Source: Rhizopus arrhizus
Lineage: Eukaryota > Mucoromycota > Mucoromycetes > Mucorales > Rhizopodaceae
Length of the DNA: 64,000 nucleotides
Reading direction: 5' to 3'
Assembly: GCA_024220505.1 (NCBI GenBank)
Contig: JAKZZE010000012.1
Span: 806,001-870,000 of the forward strand
The notes beneath the pieces were generated by a model that ran no database searches, was not told the origin of the DNA, and saw only the letters and a program-made list of their open reading frames with translations. This document shows, piece after piece, positions 43,665 to 56,700 of this stretch (position 1 is the stretch's first letter; each line of letters starts with the position of its first letter). A program made the position numbers and the translations under genes.

Positions 43665-46397
43665 TTATTTTTGAACTTCTACAATCAAGAATGCAATTTG
43701 TTCTGCCACATCAGAAAGTCTTTCTTGCTCTGAACTTCCTCCTCCAAAATGGCCTCTATCCAAATCCATTTTGAGAAGGGTCACGCTATTAGCATAGGCA
43801 GAGGGAGTAAAATATCGCATTCTGGCCACGAATTTGAGAGGCTGCCAGTAAGTCACCCGCTGATCTTTCATTCCTCCAGTGACAAATAGAGATGGCAGTA
43901 CGTTGTTGTTTTTAAATAACTCGCCAGAAATATTCTCATAAGGAGAATAAGAGGCGATTAACTTGTAAGCATCAGGATCTTTGGTAGGATTACCCCACTC
44001 GGGATACTCTATCTGAGTCAGGGGCAAATCTGGATTCAGCATAGAAGAAAGTGGATCAACAAAGGGAACCCGAAGAACCAGGGCTTTAAATAAATCAGGT
44101 CGCATATGTAACATGCCGCCTAATCATTTTGTTGTTAAAGAAATAAAACACGATGAATGGATCTTTACCAACTAAAAGACCACCTGCACTTGTCCCCATG
44201 GCCGCTAAACGATCGGGTGCTGTTAATTTGATGTCGATTAAATGTTCTGCTACAGAAATGAAGTCCTTGAAACTATTCATCTTTTTATCCAATTTTCCAT
44301 CTTCGTACCAATCTCTGCCAAGCTCACTTCCTCCTCTGAAGAGTGTCAAAAATGCTTGAGTATCGATTCCTTAAACGCATCATCTGCTTACCTGACATGT
44401 GCGAGCGCAATGACCCATCCTCTTTCTATCAGAGGGAAATGCTCTACACGAAATTCTATGTCTGTGGATGTTCCGTATGCACCATACGATCGCATCAATA
44501 CTGGATTCCTTTTACAATATCAGTCACATACCCTTCCTACCCTTTCCACTTACTTTCCACTGAGTTTCATGTCTTTTTTGTGTATTAAAGTAACTGGTAT
44601 TTGTTTTCCATCATGCGATTTCGCATGGAGTTGTGTACATGTAAATTTATATCTATCAAACTCTAATTGAAAAAAAAAATTGAAATCAAAAAACATGTCT
44701 TCTATTTCCCCTCTATTTTTACTTTGAATCGTCTGAGTACGTATAGGTGTCAGTTTTCTTGAAGACATGTCATAATCATATGTTGCTTCGTGCGTAAAAG
44801 GTGATACGATCGAGAATCGAAATTGTTCAGTATCGAAATCCAAATTAGTGCCAGGCTGAATCACACAAAACTTTTCTGGTAAATCTACCTCATGTATCGT
44901 CTTGGTACGTAAATCATAACATAGAATGACTGGCAAGCAATCTCGGCGACCATAAATAACCGCATGGTTCTATACAGCAACCATCAATAATTGTCGTTTC
45001 CTTTCTTTGCTTTAAATACCTGAAACAAGTCAACATCTTCTATTTTTTCAGTAGACTTCATTGTTATCAGGTTGTTCCATAAGGTTTTGTCTGTGGCATG
45101 ATCAAGTACTTCTACTAGTTTAAAATTCTTGGCATTGTCAGCATTGGTCAAAATATAAAATCTATCCTACAAAAGAAGCTTATTTTAATAAACAAAAAGA
45201 CACTGTCATGGTTGGATCTTACATGATGGTGATCAACATAGTATTCAAGTCCTATTTCACGAGGTCTAATCAATTGTATTTCAGGCAATTTGCCATTCGT
45301 ATAATCGTGTTCAGAATCGATGACACGCACTTCGGATGAAGAAAGTGAATTGGCATTGATCGTGACATATTTCTAAAGCAAGATGAGCATAAAAAAGCAA
45401 GACAATCGACAGATAGGCTTACATTGTCTTTTGTACTCGTTATATCAACAAAAACAGTATCATCAAGCTCCTCAAACACCAAGACATCTTCTGATTGATC
45501 CGTTCCAATTGTATGAGCATACACCTTCATCAAAGGTTAATATCACTTTACGGTTTGCTCTGAAAGATTCAACATACTCGATAAGGTCTTAGCTGAGAAT
45601 TAGGAACAGTGTAATAGACTGTCTTGTTGTTGGCCCACACGAAATTGAAAACATTTTCCAAGATTTCATTCTAGTCAACATCGATAAACAAATCGTTCCT
45701 TTCATCCTCCTCTTTTGAACTTTACCTCCCAATCCTCTCTATCTTCCAAATCTTTAAAATGCAATTCACCATATTCCATACCCTCCCTTTCTGTGTTATA
45801 GGCAAATACAGTATGATCAGGTGACAGTAATACTTTTCTAATTGACATATTCAATGATCTCAGAAACCCTGCATTCAATAAAACTTGCTTTATAAAACAT
45901 AAATCAATACGACCTTTCCATCTAAACCATCTAAATACCTCAGGTGCATCTCTTCCTTCACCTAGCTTCTTTCTTAAATAGATCATGCCATAGCTTGAAG
46001 CTGTCGAGTAATATTCGTACCCTTTTGCCACCGTCTTTAAAGGAGGCAGCATGTTTGGTAAATAAAGTCTTTTTTTCATCTCTTGCAAAACGACTTTATG
46101 CAGAAATTTATGCTGACGAAAGAACTGACGTGTATAACTAGAGACCAGGGCTTAGTTTATCTTTCTATAAAAGGTTTTCATGTACACTTACTTGTTTTCA
46201 GATTTAATATAGGAAGATATACTCTAAAATATCTGTCATAAGTAAATGCTAGTGTAGAGAAATAAAACTTGAAGGGGCTTACTGGATCTGTTGGATTTTC
46301 CATCCAAGAGAATTTGTCTATTCGAGTTATTCCATGATGGGTTTGTATGTCTTCGATGACTTTAGATCTCGGTGGTTTTGGTATATTTCTAGTTCTG
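43665..46397 (-). CDS. Oligopeptidase B-like serine peptidase (S9A), about 700 aa, 5' exon unresolved
   Basis: At least 13 exons on the minus strand: 46283-46397 (5' limit uncertain), 46192-46223, 45939-46137, 45726-45887, 45578-45670, 45423-45524, 45223-45372, 45020-45166, 44723-44969, 44554-44662, 44392-44508, 44169-44335 and 43665-44119; all phases fit. The beta-propeller half has YEYYSTASSYGMIYLRKK and DRFYILTNADNAKNF. The hydrolase half has PVLMRSYGAYGTSTD and RGGSELGRDWYEDGK. The nucleophile Ser is in MGTSAGGLL, Asp in TGGMKDQRVTYW and His in DRGHFGGG. PEWGNPTKDPDAY is typical of oligopeptidase B. Cleaves short peptides after basic residues, by family. No ATG is in frame in the first exon; a candidate upstream exon starts at 46601. 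Confidence 0.87.
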
Positions 46398-47259
46398 TAC
46401 AGTCAGATTCTGCTCGATAGAAATGTATGTTTTTATTATTTGTACTTTGAAAATAACTGTCGAAAAGAAAAGAATTGTCTCGATTGCTGACAAACAAGAA
46501 TCCTTGTGTGTTGATGTTAGCCAGTGAATTTCTTTTGCTTTGATTCTTTTAATGATATTGTACCGTCTATGGTGCCCAACATGAGCTGATATAACAAGCA
46601 TCTGTCAAAACTGAAAAGTACTGTACTGTATTTTAGACCAGCCTCCAAAGAAAAGTGAACTCTGTGACCGTCGAACTCGATCCAAAGCAGAACATAATTA
46701 CAACCAGCGACAAGCAACCAAGGCAGATTAGGAAAAAAAAAAAGTAGAATATCAAGCTATCGTGTTTTCAAGTCAACGAGGTATCGAGAAAATTCGTACT
46801 GGCTAATTGAGAAAGGATAAAATTTAATAGAGAACATTACCGTGTTCTGTCCAGAGAATACCGCTCGTCTTATCTTTACACCAGTCGATGTTCAAGTATC
46901 AAGGAGGCCACTTGGACTCTTCACTGATCTTAATATAATTGATCCATATGGTTTACAAGCAACTTTGTATTTCTACCGGATTCAATCTCTATTAGCAAAT
47001 CAAGTACAAAATGAGATGAACCAGATCGACCTACAAAGAAGCTTCAGGGTAGACTTTGGTTCTATACATGTGGTTCAGTGAATTGAACTATGAACGCTGA
47101 CAATAATTTTGCAGTATTGTTGTCATGAATTCATAAACTTTCTCACTGTTATTAAACTAGGGAAGAAATAAATATTATATATACATCTTGCTTTTATTGT
47201 ACAAAGATATAAAAAGGGTATATTATTAGTTCATTAACAAAATAAAAAAAAGATAAGAG
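46398..47259. other. Region between oligopeptidase B and OPT genes
   Basis: Must contain the first exon of the oligopeptidase B gene (possible ATG at 46601, donor GTACAA at about 46562). A + strand open frame at 46842-47081 (LFTDLNIIDPYGLQATLYF) has no ATG and no recognised domain. No other gene supported. Confidence 0.35.
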
Positions 47260-49560
47260 TTAAGCATAAACGTCTACACCAGACCAATTGGCAGTAGCAA
47301 GTGGGCATTGATCCACTGAATCAGCATTATTACCCCACCAAGCAGGAAATTTGATTTCTGTATTCTGAAAAGCAAAGAAGATGACAATAGCACAGATAGC
47401 AACACCAGAATCCAATGCGGCAGAAAGGACATAATTGTATTTCTTCCACCATGCATTTGCCCTTCTCTTGATGACATAATTAAATACAAATCCAATGAAT
47501 GCCCAAACGGGTGCAACATTCGTAGGTGCAGGAGGATAAGGTGCGGGGCCCAACATGAAGACAGGAATACTCACATGGCGAACCCATGAGTTGGGGTATT
47601 TTTTCTTCAAAAGATAGAATGGGATTGGAAGTAAAAAGCCACCGAGTAAGAAGAAGGCGATACCAAAGTAAAGTGAGGATGGAGCAAAGAATTTGCCAGG
47701 TCCGATGAGTCCCCAGATGACAGAGGAGGCACCAAAGAGACCGGCATTAGGACATGTCCATGGATAGGCAGCTTTTGTACAGATTTCGGGAATAGAATTC
47801 ATCAAATAGTTTGTGGTGCCAAGAGAAACAAATGAGGCAATGATGGTACCGACGACTTGAAATGCAAACATTTCACGAGGAGGAATCTTCATGTAGTGAC
47901 CTAATTTTAAGTCTTGTGCAAACAAAAGGGCTTGACGCACAGTGATATAGCCATAGGTCTTGAAGATCATGTTACCGATCGGGTGACCAGGACGGATGGC
48001 ACCATAGACCCATTCGGTGATCATTGAAATCGTAGGAGACTGTGAAGTAATGGCGGTGATGATACCAATGGGAAGTAACCAGACAAAAGCAAGGATAACA
48101 GCAACAATCAAGGCCCACCAAGGCATATCAGAAGGCCAGTGAACGACGGTAGCAAAGCTAAGACCAAGAGCAATAACAAACAATACAAGATACCAGTAGT
48201 CGGGTACCTCTTTATAATTGTCCATCAATCTGGCATGAATATCATCGTCCCCTTGACGAGCACTCTTCAAACGTCTCCAGATATCTTTACCGTTATATAA
48301 AATCGTATGCGTAATGATCGCACCCAAAGCAGCCAGCCCTTGTCCATAACAAATAGCAAAGAAGCCAGTGATACGGATTGGTGAGTATTCTTCATAGGCT
48401 GTCTCGTTCAAGTATTGTTCAGGTGTAAGAACACGAGTACGGTTGAAGACATGGCCATAGATATCGTATTGGTGTGTGTTATACAAAGGAAATTTCTTGC
48501 TTTCCCAAGAATCAGTATAATAAATGATAGGTACTAGAAACCAAATGAAAAAGACAAAGCCGGCGAGCATATTTGCCTGAACAACCCAAGGGATAGCAAG
48601 AGGGCTAGGGTACCAAGCAGCCAATTGACTCCAATCAAGTGTAAAACTACCGATGCCAAGACCATTGACACCACTGCCGATTTGTGAAACAAGCACAGAA
48701 TCTTTCTTGATCCAGCAAATCCAAGAGATGGATGTCAAGACCGGAATGATGTAACCAGGGAAGAAATACCAGCAAAAGGAAGCAGTGAAAGCAATCATAA
48801 AGAACTTGTTACGACTCAATTTTAATCCAGGTGTTACAGCTTCAGCATCAGCAACCTCTTTAGGAACCTCTTTATGAAGTGTATGGAAAAGAGTAGCATT
48901 CACCAGATTGATTGGCCAGACCATAGCAGCAGGACGTACAAGGAAACGACGCAAGACACCAGCAAAGCCGAAACCCAATAAGCTTGTTGTCAGCACGAGC
49001 AATATACCTCCACCGAAACCCCAATCTTGATTGTAATATAGCTTTTGAACAACAATAATATCAATAGCATCAAATGAAGTAGCAGCAGCATTCGCCATCA
49101 CAGTGATCAACACATGTTCTTTTACATTAAATGGGCATGGATTTAAATTAAGCTTGAAGAAACCAAAAGGGATTTCATAATTCGGAAGAAGTTTTTCTGA
49201 CAATTTTCCAGCCGGGAAAGCAAGCAATTGAACAACAATAACTTTAATTGTCAATGGATTTGCTCTGAACCAAAAAAACTAGAATTACATGTCAATATCG
49301 TAATACGTTTTTCTTTTTTTTGTCTTAATTACCTGATTTGTAAATGATATAGCAGCAGAGAATATAATTCCCCAAATCCAAGCTCTAAATGTTGCAGTAG
49401 GTAACGTAGGATCATCTGTTGGTGGAATACTTGCTCTGACTTCTTCAATAGGAGAATCCTCAATTGACAGACTGTCGTTTATCTTTGCTCTTTCCAATGA
49501 TAAATCATCCTTTTTGTCTTCACTGTCAATTGAAGACGGTAGATCAACCTTGGAAACCAT
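47260..49560 (-). CDS. OPT-family oligopeptide transporter (748 aa)
   Basis: Two exons on the minus strand: 49333-49560 and 47260-49278; the 54-nt intron splits the first helix (FTNQ/FFWFRANPLTIKV). About 14-16 hydrophobic helices. Typical OPT text includes NPCPFNVKEHVLITVMANAA near the N-terminus, IPWVVQANMLAGF and DLKLGHYMKIPPREMFAFQV. Further on come GTTNYLMNSIPEICTKAAYP and WTCPNAGLFGASSVIWGLIG. Imports tetra- to hexapeptides, or metal-chelate-like compounds, by proton symport across the plasma membrane. Length is in the family range. The cytoplasmic N-terminus is acidic and Ser-rich. It neighbours a peptidase gene on the same strand, but no operon is implied in a fungus. Confidence 0.95.
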
Positions 49561-51536
49561 GATTTGATTAAATAAAGTTAAATAAGCAGATCAAAAAAAT
49601 AAAGGGTCCAGTGTATTTATATGAATTAAAAACAACTTGTAAACATTAATAATGAACTGAACTTTTTTTTTTTTTGTCCAATTAAAAATACTCTGTTGCT
49701 ATTCACTGCCCTAAGCACGCCATCATTTACGAATAAGCGTGCACCATTTTTGAATATAATTGAATTTCAGCAAGTATATTTTTCTTACGTAATTAATTGA
49801 TCTCACCACTCTAATGATAGCTTTGGATAGACCTATGCGTTAGGTTTTGTATTTATTTATTTATTTTCTAGGAACGATTTTGTTCACTGGTATGGGTTTG
49901 ATGACTGCTGAATATTGAATTGAGTGAAATAAAAGTACTATCCTTTCTATCGTAACTCAGAATATGTGTAACGTGTACCGGAGTTATGGCTATTGACATT
50001 TACATTGAATGGTTAATGTTGTATTCCATTCAAGACATGTAAAGTACAAAGATCACAAAAGTAAGCTTTGTAGCCCGGAAAGTCTCAGATTTTAATTAAA
50101 TCAAGAAGAAACATCTGCGCGTAAAAATAAAAAATAAAAAGAAATGTCACAACGATAGTCAAAAATAATAAAGAATTGCGCCTTATTTTTTATGTTACAC
50201 GCCGCTTGACGCGATTGTCGCATTTTCTTAACAATGCTCCCACGGCTGTTTAGAAGGTTTAGATTACACAAACCAAATTTGGTTAGCATCTATTCGAGAC
50301 TATATCCTATATTCTATTTGCTGTTTTGTGATCTGATAAAAAAAAATTGTTTAGACTTGCTTTTAATTGGATAAATATGGTTCCTTGAAATACATAATTT
50401 CATTCTATGTGTGAATTCGTTTCTTTAAATGAAGTCTTTAGCTTTTTATTATTCCTTACCCTGCTTGTGTGTATATAAAAAGAAAGTGCTCACTACTCTT
50501 TAAAGCAAAAATTATTTCCAAGCTAATAATCCAATTTGGTTTATTCAAATAAAAAGATAAGGCTAAGGATTAAAACGAAAACCAGCGTTTTTTCTTTTCA
50601 GTGTTTTTTTTTTTTTTTTTTTTTTTTTTCTACTTTGGAATGTAATAATACAAATAAAATAAATTTGCAAGTATTTGAATAGACGTTGATAAAATTAAAT
50701 TATTAAAAGAGAAAATAAAAAAGTATAAAACAAAATATGTTTTCAAATAAATTAGCATTTATCTTTCTATGGAGAATATCAATAGATAAGTTTTCATTTT
50801 TCGCATTTTTTATTGCATGTGTTTTGCCATTTATCAGTTTATGTCATGGTGCGGAATTACTTTTCTGTTTAAAAAATAAGTGATTATAGAGAAAGGGAAA
50901 ATTTAGGATTAAACCATCTTTACTATTTTCTCCTTCTGATTTTTCCATCTAGGAGAAGGGTTTTTCTTTATTTTGAAAAAGGGGAAATTTGAGAAGTAAA
51001 GGATCAGCATCCCTTTGAACCTTGTTTTAGGTATAACAAATCCATATCAGCATTTTCAGCCAAATTTTTTTTTGCGATAACACGTCCTACCTGCAGAGAC
51101 AAATTCTCAATGGGAAAAGAGAAAGCCAAAACAAGGAAATATTCAATGATAATATAAACAGCACAAGTAAAATGATTCTGCTCTGATGAGAAAAGTAATA
51201 TATTAAAAGAGCAACTTAAATTATAATCAATATTTAAAGAAATATAAAAAAAAAAGTATTGTTGATCCAGCATTTATTTTGTTGAATCGAAGTTTATAAC
51301 ATTCATTATGCATTATACATGGCAATTTCTTTAGGGGAAAGAATGATATAAAAAAAACTTGCAAGAAAAAACGACTCCCTGCAATTATTTCATGCCTCCT
51401 TTTGATACAATTTGCAAATACTTTGTTGCTTTATTCCTGATATACCCCTAAAATTTCAAAGATTTTCGATAAATTGAGACTCGAGAAATAAAAACATCGA
51501 GTATTTTGACCCATTTTTCTTTTCTTACCTGTTAAC
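49561..51536. other. AT-rich intergenic
   Basis: About 2 kb between divergent genes. T23 at about 50607-50629. Short minus frames at 50101 and 51004 have no features of a gene. Nothing else seen. Confidence 0.5.
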
Positions 51537-52364
51537 ATGCCTCGAATAATAAACAAGCGCGATAATAATGAAGATTCTTATACAACAACATCAAGAGGTG
51601 GATCAATCCCTAACAGTTCATCCAACACTAATAATAACAATAGCAGTAATAATAATAACAGTAATAGCAATAATAATAGAAACAATGTAAACAACCAATA
51701 TAGTAACAATAACAGCAATACTAACAATGGCAACAGTAACACTAACACTAACAATGGTAACAATAACACTAGTACTAGCAATGGTAACAATAACACTAGT
51801 ACTAGCAATGGTTACAGTAATAGTCAGACATATAGTAATGGAAATAATAACAATAACAATTATAACGGAAGCAGTAGAGGTAATTACCCTGATAACAATA
51901 ACGACACTGGATATCCTAGTAATAATAACAGTGGTGGATCTTACAATAATAATGAAAACAATAATTATTCATCAAGCAGTAATAACAACATCTCACAAAA
52001 TGGTAGTGGTTACAATAGCAGCAATGGTAGTAGTAATAATAACTGGCCACAAACTAATAATGGATACAGTGATAACTATAATACCATACCTCCAGCTCAT
52101 CTACCGCCTACTTTTATTGAGCAAGACAACAATGGCCACCAAATGCCTATAAAGATCATTACTATCATCATTGCAACAGTATGCGGTGTGGGCCTTATTT
52201 TTGCCATCAGTTTATTCTATTTCTGCAAAAAAAGAAGGGAAAAGAAGAAGGAAAACATGGCAAATGCTTTCTTTGAATTTTCTGCAGATAGCTCATCTGA
52301 AAAAACGACAAAAGTAGGCCCCTTTAAAAAGAAGATGCAGACTTCACCAGATCCTATCTTATAA
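51537..52364 (+). CDS. Asn-rich single-pass membrane protein (275 aa)
   Basis: Single exon. Residues 20-190 are dominated by Asn, Ser, Thr and Gly, partly from tandem 27-bp repeats coding NGNNNTSTS. Many N-x-S/T sequons suggest heavy glycosylation if exposed. One TM helix (ITIIIATVCGVGLIFAISLF) near residue 215 is followed by a strongly basic stop-transfer stretch (CKKRREKKKEN), then a cytoplasmic tail of about 45 residues. No cleavable signal peptide is visible, so it is probably a type III (N-out) protein. The shape recalls cell-wall stress sensors of the Wsc/Mid2 type, which have a Ser/Thr-rich ectodomain and one TM, but there is no WSC Cys domain. Function inferred only from shape. Confidence 0.7.
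   Translation: MPRIINKRDNNEDSYTTTSRGGSIPNSSSNTNNNNSSNNNNSNSNNNRNNVNNQYSNNNSNTNNGNSNTNTNNGNNNTSTSNGNNNTSTSNGYSNSQTYSNGNNNNNNYNGSSRGNYPDNNNDTGYPSNNNSGGSYNNNENNNYSSSSNNNISQNGSGYNSSNGSSNNNWPQTNNGYSDNYNTIPPAHLPPTFIEQDNNGHQMPIKIITIIIATVCGVGLIFAISLFYFCKKRREKKKENMANAFFEFSADSSSEKTTKVGPFKKKMQTSPDPIL
51726..51806 (+). repeat. 27-bp coding tandem repeat, three copies
   Basis: Two perfect copies (51753-51779 and 51780-51806) and one degenerate copy (51726-51752) of a 27-bp unit inside the Asn-rich ORF, preserving frame (nine residues each). Suggests recent slippage or length polymorphism. Confidence 0.8.
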
Positions 52365-52972
52365 TCAATTATGTCAATACGCTATTATAAACCTTTCTCC
52401 TTTCTTTGCGTTTGGTTATGATATTTATATATTATGAGATACTAGGATTGTATGCTTTGATATACCTTATCAATCCTACTTTATGTACTTGCAAATATTT
52501 CTACTTGTTTAAAATAAAATTCAACTGTCAAAAAATTGAACCTCTTCTCACTTTTTTATTCTCTCGTCTTTGTTTTTTTTTGTGGCAATAATGCTCTCTA
52601 CAGTAGGTAAAAAAAAGTTCAATTGAGTGATACTAGAGTACTATTTTTATTTAATATCTGTTCAATTAAAATAATACAGTACTTTGAAAAAAAAAAAAGA
52701 GGGCCTTTTAAAATGTTTTGAAAATATAAAGTGCAGCAATAAATGATTCGACTATAGATATTCACAACTGTGTCAGTTTTGCTATTGCAAGCATTCCTAG
52801 TGGCAAATATATCACCCTCAAGCGTTATATTGTTTTTACGACATCCTATAGAAAGTCATCCGTTAAAGTCTATATTATTGTTGGGTTGCGTATAAAAATA
52901 TTAAAGTTCTAACAAACAGTAGGTGTTTTTTTTTTATAGCTTTATTTAAATCATAGACAGTCTATATCACCC
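52365..52972. other. Intergenic between convergent genes
   Basis: About 600 bp of AT-rich sequence with A/T runs; 3' regions of the Asn-rich gene and the amino-acid transporter gene. No gene seen. Confidence 0.5.
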
Positions 52973-55090
52973 TTAACAACGAGAAACAGGTGCAGGAGCT
53001 TCATTTTCTGCTGTCCATAATCCGATGGTTATATAAGAAGTATAAATCATACAACCAACACCAAATGCAATAATGGCAATATCTGCAGCTTTGCTTCTCC
53101 ACGTACTAGCTACTGCCTTGTAATGAAAGAGTGGTGGAAACAAAAAGCAAAGTGGGATGCAAAAGACCGAACCAATCAGGGATACAAATTTATCAAGGTC
53201 ACCAGAGCCAGCAATAGCAATAACAGCACAAAGCAAAACAGTGGCAAACCTCAACATGTTCTTTTGCCACTTGACAATAGGATTGTGTTTGCCAGATCTT
53301 GAAAAGAGACTGGTTTCGACAATACGGATGGCAGGGAAGAGTTGTAAGGGAATAGACAAACAAATGGCCAATGCATACAATCCTTGAATGGTATTCACAG
53401 TAGCACTCACAGGCAAGTTCAATAAGATGACAGTTTGTACTTGATCACCAAATGCCAAATAAGACAAGAAGCCAATTGAGATAAACAGAGCCGTAATAAA
53501 CAGCATGGTCCATGATAAAACTTTGGGAAACTTTTTAGGCTCTTTCATTGACTCTGTTATGGGAATAACTATAAAAGAAAAATTAAAACCATATAGAACA
53601 TTGCTAGCTTTTCTTTCTTACTTAACCCAACGCCTTCAAATGTAAACACAGCAGTACCAATAAACATAGGGAAAGAGGAAGTATTAATAATCCATTCTAC
53701 GTTACCGATGCCATTTAGTGCCAATGTGAAGAAATCGTAGTAATACAAATAGACCAAGCCAACCAAGATGAAAGCATCTGCAATCAATGCAAATATTGAC
53801 AATTTTTGTATTTTTCTAATGATCGCAAGAGGCACGAAAATAGCCACCTGACCGATAATAAGGTATTCGAGAGGAATATCTGTCTGACAGTGTGTAATCG
53901 CCTTGACCATGGCTTGCAAACTTTGTGCTACAAATACCATATATGCACAAACAAAACCAATCTGTCAAGCATCATTTGTATTCAATTTACATGGGCGCAC
54001 GTTCAATAAACAATAATTATTTACCTGTGATGTTGTAATGGCCACTAATACCAGCATACGCATGAAGTTACCATACAGAATGCCACCAATATCACCAAAT
54101 GAGGCGGGTATCTTGTTACGTGTTTCTACTAATAGTAAGAAGCAGTAAAGTGATATAGCTGAGATAAATGATAAAAAGAGTGTCGAAAAAAGTAAACCGC
54201 CATTGTAATACCTATGATAAAAATTTCAATATTCTCGCCTTTTTTTTTAAAAAAAAAAATTCAAATTTGTACGCTTTGGGTAAGAACATAACACCAGTAC
54301 CAATGAATGATTTCAATAATAAAAAGACCGCTTTTGCAGGAGTCGCAGTTCCTTCAACAGCATTTGCTCTTGCTTGATGTAACAAAGCTGCTCTTTCATC
54401 CAATTCTTCTTCTTCATCACTTTCCATCCCTTCCTCGTCACTTAAATCTTCACCACCAAAATGACCATAAAGTGCCAAAAAATCCACAAAGGTATGAGTA
54501 ATCCAAGAAGGAGGCTTTCTACCCTTTTTTGCAGCCTTTTTGATAATAAAATGACGACGAAATCCTCCGGGGTCTTTTAGGTTAACAAGAGCAGGATCGG
54601 AGGGTTCATGACGAACAACGATCACTGAACGAGATCGTTTTTTTCGAGCTAATCGTTCTTGTTCAACAGATTCTGTCCATTTATAAATATCATGTGTAAT
54701 TGCACCGCCGGGTAGTTGATGAACGCTCCGAACTTCTTCTTCGTCGTTGTCACTGTGTAGACTAGGATGTACAGAAGGAGGGCGAAGATGAACACCCGAA
54801 GGGGACGTAGATACCAAATGACGTTTTACAGCTTTGGCTACTTCTTCATCATCCACTGCCAAGTTGTCTACAAAAGGTGATTGAGGTCTACTTTGATCGT
54901 ATGGATGTGTACTGCCATATGTCCTATGGGAGCGTATACTTCTTGCAGGAGAGGTTCCCAAATAAGAAGGAATCGAGGATCCTAATTTTGCAGTTGAACT
55001 AGAGTGGTTAAAAGAGCTAGCAATATTCCTTTCATCTAAAAAATGGGTATCATTGTCTCTTTTAGCATTGACAGGCAAGGGGCTAGACAT
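52973..55090 (-). CDS. Vacuolar amino-acid transporter, AVT3/AVT4-like (646 aa)
   Basis: Four exons on the minus strand: 54273-55090, 54025-54211, 53622-53961 and 52973-53568; phases agree. A long hydrophilic N-terminus of about 260 residues (Ser-rich, then acidic SDEEGMESDEEEELDERAAL) is typical of AVT3/AVT4. The transporter core begins TPAKAVFLLLKSFIGTGVMF and LPKAYYNGGLLFSTLF, and has about eleven helices including FTFEGVGLIIPITESM and VILLNLPVSATVNTIQGLYA. Aa_trans (AAAP) family. The yeast relatives export neutral and basic amino acids from the vacuole. Intron 1 contains T10 and A10 runs. The N-terminal Arg/Ser patches (SPARSIRSHRTYGS) look like phosphorylation targets. Confidence 0.9.
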
Positions 55091-56700
55091 TTATTTTTTA
55101 TATAAAAAATAACAAAAAAAAAAAAAAAGTAAAAGAAAAAAGATCGGCGGAGAAGGGAAGGTGAATTGGGTACAAATCTTTAAATGACGGAGTTCTACAA
55201 CACTTGAACAAAATTCTCGAGTTTAATTTGTTACGGGAGAAGGGAGATCAAACTATATTTGTTTAATTAAATTTATTCCCGAAGAAAATTATCTTTGCTT
55301 TATTTTTCTTTACTGAATATGTAAAGAGTTTCAACAAAACTATGTCATGATGTCTACAGCGACAGTAAAACAAAATATTTGAATATTTGAGCTATCAAAG
55401 TCAAAAAGTCAATGATGAGCATTCTATAAAGTAGCTTTGATAAACACAACATACAACTAAAACAGACTGTTTAGCTGAAAGGAACAGATAGGCAACTTGA
55501 CGAATTGTAAGGAGTTTGGTACAGTTTGATTTGCTAGTAAAATAAGATGGCGCTCGAACCAATCGAAGAAAGCCAAGAAAAAAAAAAGGGGAGGGGGATT
55601 CTTTGACGCTTTTGAGACCTGACTTTCGCGTTACTGGCATTTGAGAAAAAGATGCAACATAGGACAGCAGTTGTCATAATATTCGTAAACTCTATTAGCA
55701 AAACGATCAAAGGACCAAAAGCATAGTAAATGAAACAACCATTTACTCATTCTAATTAGTCAGTAAATAAAGGACTTCAAACCTGAAACAAGGGGAACTT
55801 TTAATTCAATGAGACACTTAAAATAATTATCACAACAGGAAAATTTGAAGGCACGATGCAGTAGAGTGCAAATGTTCAACTATTTTTAGAAGTGTTCAAC
55901 CCAAACAACTTTGTCCCGTCCCAAATGGATTTGGAGAAACAATGAGCCCTGAGTAATACACTATCAGTAGCAGTAGTAAATCAATAGCTTTTACTTTAGT
56001 GTTACATGCTCCTATCAATAAACTGGTAAAAAGACCTGTTTAATAAAAGCCTTTAGGTTTTTACTTGATGAGTGAAGAGATGAAGATAAGGTTAAAGTAA
56101 AACATGGTTGTGATTGATACAAATTTCCTTAATACTTTACTCAAAGCATCAAACGAATACTTTTAATTGATTATCAGGAATTATCAATGAGTATTCGTAA
56201 AAAGATCAATAGACCGTTTAAATTGCAAAAATAGATAAGTAAATAATGTTTATTCAAGACACACATACAACAATCAACACACATGTCTATTTATATTCAT
56301 TTGATAACTTTAACTATATTTACTTGGGATAGAATTATATGTAAAAAAAAAAAAAAAAAGGTTCTTGTGGTAAAACATTAAATTTTCTGGTTTATTTAAA
56401 GTAAACAGACATTTATCGACTTGCAAGATTAAGTATTAAGTTTCAAAATTAAGCATAACATTCTTTGATGTTTAAAACTTTATCTTAAAATAATTCTTTC
56501 TTCAAATGAAAAACAACAAGAAAAAAACATGTTTAAAGATCCATTCTTCTTTAAAATGTAAATAAATATTTTTAAACAGTTTGCTACATTTTTACGCGTT
56601 ATAAAAAAGCCAAAAATATGTATTTATACTGAGCAGTAACCTAGCCTTTCTCTTTCTTATTTCTTTTTAGTTTTAATTTCATAAACACATTCATTTCTTT
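55091..56700. other. Intergenic between divergent genes
   Basis: About 1.6 kb. No gene; includes A-rich runs at 55115 and 56343 and a CT-rich leader (56640-56700) before the homeodomain gene. Minus frame 55401-55640 was judged spurious. Confidence 0.5.

Noticed and set aside
46842..47081. 79-codon + ORF between oligopeptidase B and OPT genes
   Set aside because: No ATG, no recognisable domain, and it lies where the oligopeptidase B promoter should be.
51578..51808. Leu-rich minus-strand frame and Ile/Thr-rich + frame within the Asn-rich gene
   Set aside because: Composition is forced by the AAT/AAC repeats; the Asn frame alone has ATG, TM segment and basic stop-transfer.
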